DNA from: 66-474 sp050738155
Lineage (GTDB): Bacteria; Pseudomonadota; Gammaproteobacteria; Xanthomonadales; Rhodanobacteraceae
Direction of reading: 5' to 3'
NCBI GenBank assembly: GCA_050738155.1
Contig: JBOHYW010000002.1
Span: 1-64,000, forward strand
DNA length: 64,000 nucleotides
Below are positions 63,424 to 64,000 of this stretch, in pieces (positions within the stretch are counted from its first letter, which is position 1; every line of letters begins with the position of its first letter). A program made the position numbers and the translations under genes. Below the pieces are notes generated by a model. It did not search any database. It was not told the origin of the DNA and saw only the letters and a program-made list of their open reading frames with translations.

Positions 63424-64000
63424 TGAATACCATCGACCTCAACGCGGATCTCGGCGAATCGTTCGGCGCCTGGCGCATGGGCGACGATGCCGGCGTGATG
63501 CCGTGGATCACCTCGGCCAACGTGGCGTGCGGGTTTCATGCCGGCGATCCCGTCACGATCCGACGCACGCTCGCGTTGTGCATCGAGCACGGCGTCGCGA
63601 TCGGTGCGCATCCGTCGCTGCCGGACCTGCAGGGTTTCGGTCGTCGCGAAATGAAAATTTCGCAGGACGAGGTGTACGCACAGACGCTGTACCAAATCGG
63701 TGCGCTGGAGGCGCTTGCACGTGCCGCCGGCTCGCACCTGCACCACGTCAAACCGCATGGCGCGCTGTACAACATGGCCGCACGCGACCGCGATCTGGCC
63801 GACGCCATCGCCGCCGCCGTGCGCGATTTCGATCCATGTCTGATCCTCGTTGGCCTGGCCGGAAGCCGCCTGATCGATGCCGGACGCGACGCCGGTCTGA
63901 CCGTGCTGCGCGAGGGTTTTTGCGATCGTCGTTATCAACCGGATGGTTCGTTGGCGCCGCGCACGCAAGCCGGCTCGGTCATCGAGGACATCGACACTGC
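63423..64000 (+). CDS. pxpA: PxpA, 5-oxoprolinase subunit A (LamB/YcsF family; cut by window edge)
   Basis: The first 192 residues are present. IDLNADLGESFGAWRMGDDA, TSANVACGFHAGDPVTI, GAHPSLPDLQGFGRREM and LHHVKPHGALYNMAARD are diagnostic of the family, which hydrolyses the activated 5-oxoproline in the PxpABC complex. A GTG start at 63423 is the only usable codon before the homology begins. The C-terminal 50 or so residues lie beyond the window. Confidence 0.93.
   Translation, partial: MNTIDLNADLGESFGAWRMGDDAGVMPWITSANVACGFHAGDPVTIRRTLALCIEHGVAIGAHPSLPDLQGFGRREMKISQDEVYAQTLYQIGALEALARAAGSHLHHVKPHGALYNMAARDRDLADAIAAAVRDFDPCLILVGLAGSRLIDAGRDAGLTVLREGFCDRRYQPDGSLAPRTQAGSVIEDIDT

Overview
The window is high-GC DNA whose gene content and order suggest a gammaproteobacterium of the order Xanthomonadales (Lysobacterales), most likely Rhodanobacteraceae. 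Three points support this: a compact hisGDCBHAF operon led by a TrpR-like gene, the dnaX-ybaB-recR block with SRP RNA and tRNA-Ser alongside, and intergenic repeats of the GTAGGTTGGG...GCGAAGCCCAAC kind. No close genome was compared, so the placement is inference.

Layout. 1-6.2 kb (minus): histidine operon from a cut-off hisF back to hisG and a TrpR/YerC-type regulator, with a perfect TrpR-like palindrome just upstream. 6.2-6.8 kb: repeats. 6.8-10.3 kb (minus): a long MIO-type aromatic amino acid ammonia-lyase, then hisS. 10.4 kb: tRNA-Pro. 10.6-14.1 kb (minus): HIT protein, GNAT, recR, ybaB and dnaX. 14.3-14.8 kb: two tandem copies of SRP RNA and tRNA-Ser(GGA). 14.8-18.8 kb (minus): moaE, moaD, moaC, moaA, an MBL-fold hydrolase and a Kdo-kinase-like gene, divergent from a heptosyltransferase. 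20.2-22 kb: a DUF6165 gene, a DJ-1/PfpI protein and a small membrane protein.

22.4-44.7 kb is a Wzx/Wzy-type exopolysaccharide locus. It holds a WecA-like initiating phosphotransferase, four GT4 glycosyltransferases, a Wzy-like membrane protein, a Wzx flippase, a Wzc kinase/co-polymerase and a Wza export lipoprotein. Tailoring genes include two sulfotransferases, an AsnB amidotransferase, a decayed methyltransferase, a second methyltransferase-like gene and two kinase-like or unknown genes, so the polymer is probably sulfated and otherwise decorated. A receiver-domain remnant follows wza.

45.3-52.3 kb: MFS transporter, tRNA-Ser(CGA), MltD-like lytic transglycosylase, a membrane/helical-repeat protein with greB, and rimO. 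52.5-60.2 kb (minus): a 2264-residue glycine-rich autotransporter with a duplicated module of about 440 residues, preceded by a third sulfotransferase whose best-placed start codon is ACG behind a strong Shine-Dalgarno and a perfect hairpin. 60.4-64 kb (plus): dienelactone hydrolase, HIT protein and 5-oxoprolinase subunits pxpB, pxpC and pxpA (cut at the edge).

Most promising for follow-up: the sulfotransferase/autotransporter pair with its odd initiation region, the TrpR-type operator at the his operon, the doubled SRP RNA gene, and the sulfation-rich polysaccharide locus.
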